Of a DNA stretch of 50,710 bases, positions 46,821 through 50,710 are shown piece by piece. Position 1 is the first letter of the stretch. Each line of letters begins with the position of its first letter. This stretch comes from Bacteroides nordii WAL 11050 = JCM 12987 (GTDB lineage Bacteria; Bacteroidota; Bacteroidia; Bacteroidales; Bacteroidaceae): contig BAJA01000039.1 in NCBI GenBank assembly GCA_000613465.1, positions 1 through 50,710 of the forward strand. The letters are read 5' to 3'. The position numbers were made by a program, and so were the translations under genes. The notes under the pieces were generated by a model that was given only the letters and a program-made list of their open reading frames with translations, was not told where the DNA came from and ran no database searches.

Positions 46821-48438
46821 TTATTTATCGCCGTACATCTTAGCTCTCAACTCTTTAATATGATCGGAAGTAATATATTCATCATATTCCATCATCTTGT
46901 CAATGATGCCGTTCGGAGTCAGTTCGATCACACGATTTGCCACAGTCTGAATAAATTCGTGGTCATGTGAAGAGAACAGGATATTACCTTTATATTTTCA
47001 GGTTGTTGTTGAATGCCTGAATCGATTCCAGATCGAGGTGATTAGTCGGCGTATCTAAGATCAGACAGTTTGCATTGCGAAGCTGCATACGCGCAATCAT
47101 GCAACGCATCTTTTCACCCCCCGAAAGTACACTTACCTTTTTCAAAACTTCTTCTCCAGAGAAAAGCATACGTCCCAGGAATCCTTTCATATATACTTCA
47201 TTCCCTTCACCATACTGCCCTAACCAATCTACCAGATTGAGATCGGTATTAAAGAAATCCGTATTATCCAACGGCAAATAAGCGGTAGTAATCGTCACTC
47301 CCCAATTGAAGTGACCGGCATCCGGCTTCATATTGCCATTGATTATTTCAAAGAAAGCCGTCATGGCACGTGGATTACGTGAGATAAATACGATCTTATC
47401 GCCCTTCTCAACGTTAAAGTTCACGTCATTGAACAGCACTACGCCCTCTTCGGTCTTCTTACTCAAACCTGAAACCTCAAGGATCTGATTGCCCGGTTCA
47501 CGTTCGGGTGTGAAGATAATGCCCGGATACTTACGTGAAGAAGGTTTAATCTCTTCTACATTCAGTTTCTCCAACATCTTTTTACGGCTGGTAGTCTGCT
47601 TGCTCTTAGCTACATTGGCGCTGAACCGGCGGATAAATTCTTCCAGTTCTTTCTTCTTCTCCTCAGCCTTTGCTTTCTGGTTCTGTTGCTGACGGAGAGC
47701 CAACTGACTGGATTCATACCAGAAACTGTAGTTACCGGCAAACATATTGATTTTTCCGTAGTCGATATCAACCGTGTGTGTACATACTGAGTCAAGGAAG
47801 TGACGGTCATGGCTCACCACCAATACGGTATGTTCAAAGTTTGACAGATATTCTTCAAGCCATGTCACTGTCTCCATATCGAGGTCATTGGTAGGCTCGT
47901 CCAGCAGCAAGTTATCCGGATTACCGTAAAGCGCTTGTGCCAACATCACACGTACCTTCTCTTTACCACTCAGCTCACCCATCAACACATAATGTTTGTC
48001 TTCTTTAACTCCCAGGCCACTGAGCAACATGGCAGCATCACTCTCGGCATTCCAGCCGTCAAGCTCAGCAAATTTCTCTTCCAGCTCGGAAACCTTCAAC
48101 CCGTCTTCATCGGTAAAGTCTTCCTTGGCATACAACTCTTCGCGTTGCTTCATGATGTCCCACAACACAGTATGTCCCATCATCACAGTATCCATTACCG
48201 TGAAAGCATCCCACTTAAAGTGGTCCTGGCTCAACACTGACAGACGTTCGCCCGGACCTAATGTTATATTTCCGGTAGTCGGATCAAGATCGCCATAAAT
48301 TGTGCGAAGGAAAGTGGACTTACCTGCACCATTGGCACCAATAATACCATAACAATTCCCACTTGTAAACTTCAAATTTACATCATTAAACAATACTCTT
48401 TTACCAAACTGTACCGAAACGTTTGAAACTGTAATCAT
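46821..48438 (-). CDS. ABC-F family ATPase, YbiT-like (two bases apparently missing)
   Basis: A soluble protein with two ATP-binding domains, of the ribosome-associated ABC-F type. Domain 1 is intact: GIIGANGAGKSTFLRTI (Walker A), LSGKEKVRVMLAQAL, LLLDEPTNDLDMETV (Walker B with Glu), and a linker rich in Lys/Glu (KAKAEEKKKELEEFIRRF). Domain 2 is degenerate: the P-loop reads FISRNPRAMTAFFEI and the Walker B Glu is replaced (LDTPTNHLDLES). Frame is lost near 46995 at an A/T-rich spot; adding two bases gives 540 codons and continues GNILFSSHDHEF. It has its own promoter (TATCTTTG, 48507-48514, minus strand). Confidence 0.88.
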
Positions 48439-48440
48439 CT

Positions 48441-48483
48441 TTTATATTTACGATTTTAACTATTTACAATTTACGATTGAAAT
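48441..48483. repeat. Partial family B repeat in the ABC-F leader
   Basis: A short run of ATTTACGATTTTAACTATTT units without a core, between the ABC-F promoter and its start codon. Confidence 0.6.
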
Positions 48484-48506
48484 GTCTGTAATTCACAAAC
48501 AGGTTG

Positions 48507-48514
48507 CAAAGATA
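48507..48514 (-). promoter_or_regulatory. -7 box of the ABC-F promoter
   Basis: TATCTTTG on the minus strand, 69 bases upstream of the start at 48438. Confidence 0.55.
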
Positions 48515-48548
48515 GACATTTTTAATGAATTACATGCTATGCAGCATG

Positions 48549-48578
48549 TGTCAATCTGACAGAAAAGCATTACCTTTG
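48549..48578 (+). promoter_or_regulatory. grpE-dnaJ promoter with an overlapping dyad
   Basis: TACCTTTG (48571-48578) is the -7 box. TGTCA-ATC-TGACA (48549-48561) is a perfect dyad covering the -33 region, and a related half in reverse orientation (CAGATTGGCAG, 48601-48611) lies in the leader. The arrangement suggests an operator for a heat-shock regulator, which is inference. Confidence 0.5.
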
Positions 48579-48653
48579 CAGCGTTTTTTGACATGTTTAG
48601 CAGATTGGCAGAGTTTTTGCTGGGAGGCAGTTACATTGTAACGTCCTATTGAC

Positions 48654-49274
48654 ATGAAATTGAATCCATTTATTAAGAACAAAAAAGATAAAGATATGAA
48701 TCCTAAAGAAAAAGAAACAGCTAAAGAACAAGAGTTGAACGCTGAAAACCTTGCAGACGAACAGTTGCAGGATACAGAAAATACGGAGGAAGCAGCTCCC
48801 CTGACTAAAGAGGAAGAGTTGGAAAAGCAGTTGAAAGAAGCTGATGCTACCATTGAAGATCAGAAAGATAAATATCTGCGCCTCTCTGCCGAATTCGACA
48901 ACTACCGTAAACGTACGGTAAAAGAAAAAGCTGAACTGATCTTGAATGGAGGTGAAAAGAGCTTGAGTAGTATCCTGCCTGTGGTTGATGATCTGGAACG
49001 TGCTATCCAAATGATGGATAAAGCAACAGACGTAGCAGCCGTTAAAGAAGGTGTGGAACTTATCTATAACAAATTCATTTCTGTATTAGGACAAAATGGC
49101 GTAAAAGTAATCGAAACCAAAGATAAGCCTTTGGATACAGATTACCACGAAGCCATCGCAGTGATTCCCGCACCGTCTGAAAAACAGAAAGGAAAAATTC
49201 TGGATTGTGTACAGACCGGATACACACTGAACGATAAAGTACTGCGCCACGCCAAAGTGGTAGTTGGAGAATAA
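48654..49274 (+). CDS. grpE: GrpE nucleotide-exchange factor
   Basis: Nucleotide-exchange partner of DnaK. The longest start is ATG at 48654 (206 residues); ATG at 48696 (MNPKEKETAKEQ, 192 residues) is an equally plausible start. An acidic, unstructured N-terminus and long coiled-coil (EEELEKQLKEADATIEDQKDKYL) are followed by AEFDNYRKRTVKEK, LPVVDDLERAIQ and the C-terminal beta domain ending in VLQTGYTLNDKVLRHAKVVVGE-like sequence (here CVQTGYTLNDKVLRHAK). It lies 9 bases before dnaJ. dnaK is not in this window. Confidence 0.94.
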   Translation: MKLNPFIKNKKDKDMNPKEKETAKEQELNAENLADEQLQDTENTEEAAPLTKEEELEKQLKEADATIEDQKDKYLRLSAEFDNYRKRTVKEKAELILNGGEKSLSSILPVVDDLERAIQMMDKATDVAAVKEGVELIYNKFISVLGQNGVKVIETKDKPLDTDYHEAIAVIPAPSEKQKGKILDCVQTGYTLNDKVLRHAKVVVGE

Positions 49275-49283
49275 AATATATAT

Positions 49284-50456
49284 ATGGAAAAGAGAGACTA
49301 CTATGAAGTGCTGGAGGTATCGAAAACCGCAACAGCAGAAGAAATAAAAAAAGCGTATCGTAAAAAAGCCATTCAGTATCACCCGGACAAGAACCCGGGC
49401 GACAAGGAGGCGGAAGAAAAGTTTAAAGAAGCAGCCGAAGCATATGACGTGCTGAGCAACGAGGACAAACGTGCCCGTTATGATCAGTTCGGCCATGCTG
49501 GTATGGGTGGTGCTGCCGGAAATGGTGGTCCGTTTGGCGGCTTCGGTGGAGGTATGTCTATGGACGATATCTTCTCCATGTTTGGCGATATCTTCGGAGG
49601 TCGCGGAGGTGGCGGTTTTGGAGGCTTCAGTGGCTTTGGAGGCGGAGGCGGTCAGCAACAGAGACGCTATCGTGGTTCTGATCTTCGTGTGAAAGTAAAA
49701 CTGACGCTGAAAGAAATCTCTACCGGAGTAGAAAAGAAGTTCAAGCTGAAAAAGTATGTGCCTTGTACACACTGTCATGGAACGGGTGCAGAAGGTAACG
49801 GTGGTTCTGAGACTTGTCCGACCTGTAAAGGTAGCGGATCGGTAATTCGTAACCAACAGACTATTTTGGGTACGATGCAGACCCGCACCACCTGCCCCAC
49901 TTGTAATGGTGAAGGTAAAATCATTAAGAACAAGTGTAAGGAGTGTAGCGGTGACGGTATCGTATATGGAGAAGAAGTGGTAACCGTTAAGATTCCGGCC
50001 GGCGTAGCAGAAGGCATGCAACTCTCCATGAGTGGAAAAGGTAATGCCGGAAAACACAACGGTGTACCGGGTGATTTACTCATCCTGGTTGAAGAAGAGC
50101 CACACGAAAGCCTGCTCCGTGATGAAAATGATTTGGTATACAACTTACTTCTCAGTTTCCCGGCAGCAGCCTTGGGAGGAGCTGTTGAGATACCTACCAT
50201 CGACGGAAAGGTAAAAGTAAAGATTGATGCGGGTACACAGCCGGGTAAAGTGCTTCGTTTGCGTGGCAAAGGCTTACCAAGTGTTAATGGATATGGTACA
50301 GGAGATTTATTGGTAAATGTAAGTGTCTACGTGCCCGAAGCATTAACAAAAGAAGAAAAGAGTACACTTGAAAAGCTGGATACTTCTGATAATTTCAAGC
50401 CCAATACTTCTGTGAAGGAAAAGATCTTTAAGAAGTTCAAGAGCTTCTTTGATTAA
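49284..50456 (+). CDS. dnaJ: DnaJ chaperone
   Basis: Type I Hsp40 that delivers clients to DnaK and stimulates its ATPase. 390 residues. J-domain (residues 1-70) with the HPD motif in IQYHPDKNPGDKEAEEKF; a Gly/Phe-rich region (about 76-132); four zinc-binding CxxCxGxG repeats (CTHCHGTG, CPTCKGSG, CPTCNGEG, CKECSGDG); and the two C-terminal client-binding domains (VKIPAGVAEGMQL, GDLLILVEEEPH). Complete and typical. Cotranscribed with grpE. Confidence 0.96.
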   Translation: MEKRDYYEVLEVSKTATAEEIKKAYRKKAIQYHPDKNPGDKEAEEKFKEAAEAYDVLSNEDKRARYDQFGHAGMGGAAGNGGPFGGFGGGMSMDDIFSMFGDIFGGRGGGGFGGFSGFGGGGGQQQRRYRGSDLRVKVKLTLKEISTGVEKKFKLKKYVPCTHCHGTGAEGNGGSETCPTCKGSGSVIRNQQTILGTMQTRTTCPTCNGEGKIIKNKCKECSGDGIVYGEEVVTVKIPAGVAEGMQLSMSGKGNAGKHNGVPGDLLILVEEEPHESLLRDENDLVYNLLLSFPAAALGGAVEIPTIDGKVKVKIDAGTQPGKVLRLRGKGLPSVNGYGTGDLLVNVSVYVPEALTKEEKSTLEKLDTSDNFKPNTSVKEKIFKKFKSFFD

Positions 50457-50482
50457 GCACATTAGTATTTGTTTCATATTAT

Positions 50483-50575
50483 TCAAACGCAGGCTAATGC
50501 AAATTTTCATATAATTCATTTTACTGTAGAGTATAGGATTTGTTTATGAAAATTAGTGTTATCCTGCGTTTTTTA
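50483..50575. repeat. Degraded family E inverted repeat after dnaJ, possibly the terminator
   Basis: AAACGCAGGCTAATGC ... AATTTTCATA on the left pairs with TATGAAAATTAGTG ... CCTGCGTTTT on the right, and the right arm runs into TTTTTT. The arms resemble the inner part of the element at 30430-30616. Confidence 0.6.
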
Positions 50576-50650
50576 TCTTCCTCAAAGAACTACCAAATCC
50601 TATTATGACAAAGTGGTTCTTTCACCCAAACATATTGATTATCAATCATT

Positions 50651-50710
50651 AAAAAAGTACGTACTTTATTAGTCCAAACTATGCATTTTAACAGAGAGTT
50701 AAAAACGTAA
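50651..50710. repeat. Second copy of the AAGTACGTACTT / TATGCATTTTAA motif string
   Basis: AAAGTACGTACTTT at 50654-50667, then TATGCATTTTAA and GAGTTAAAA. The same motifs, in the same order and orientation, occur at 293-365. Confidence 0.65.

Noticed and set aside
293..50667. The AAGTACGTACTT copies as attachment sites of one large integrated element
   Set aside because: The DNA between them is core metabolism typical of the chromosome, with no integrase or mobility gene.

Overview
The window is a chromosomal segment of a Bacteroides species, most likely a gut Bacteroides. The evidence is the recurring Bacteroidetes-type -7 box (TAnnTTTG) at the right distance before many genes, the tryptophan gene order B-E-G-D-C-F-A, a type III glutamine synthetase, the DapL route to lysine, an LruC-domain lipoprotein, and a two-domain CarA/CarB set next to glmS, purF, gltBD and asnB. 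No tRNA, rRNA, CRISPR array, transposase or integrase was recognised.

Layout. 1-255 is the 3' end of an unrecognised gene. 465-2023 is a HigB-HigA toxin-antitoxin operon whose antitoxin carries a metallopeptidase domain. 2072-10619 (minus strand) is glmS-purF-carA-carB. 10986-18842 (plus strand, divergent) is gltB-gltD-asnB. 19285-20453 holds a glycerophosphodiesterase and a cysteine-free thioredoxin-fold protein. 20970-23068 is dapF-dapL. 23285-28132 is an outer-membrane protein, a PII protein, an ammonium channel and glutamine synthetase III. 28299-30756 (minus) holds an HdeD-like protein, an iron-type alcohol dehydrogenase and a 36-residue membrane peptide. 30888-37749 is the trp operon with a Trp-rich leader peptide and attenuator hairpin. 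38003-39049 is ansA. 40150-42560 is an LruC lipoprotein. 42760-45848 is a small polysaccharide cluster. 45917-46029 is a candidate small RNA. 46092-48438 (minus) holds two small envelope/stress proteins and an ABC-F protein. 48654-50456 is grpE-dnaJ.

Functionally the first 40 kb is a nitrogen-economy neighbourhood: ammonium is taken up and assimilated (amtB, PII, glnA, gltBD), and glutamine is then spent by a run of glutamine amidotransferases (glmS, purF, carAB, asnB, trpEG). Asparagine is returned to aspartate and ammonia by ansA.

Two things run through the whole window. First, about twenty bases appear to be missing at single sites inside otherwise well-conserved genes (carB, glmS, gltB, gltD, Fe-ADH, trpB, trpC, the LruC protein, the acyltransferase, a GlsB/YeaQ protein and the ABC-F gene). 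Restoring them gives whole-codon lengths and family-typical proteins, so I read them as assembly or sequencing deletions, and those genes are annotated over their full spans. Second, several families of modular inverted-repeat elements, with arms made of short degenerate units around a core, fill most intergenic gaps of the operons. Related elements lie in frame inside carA, carB and gltB and are translated. This is the most unusual feature of the window.
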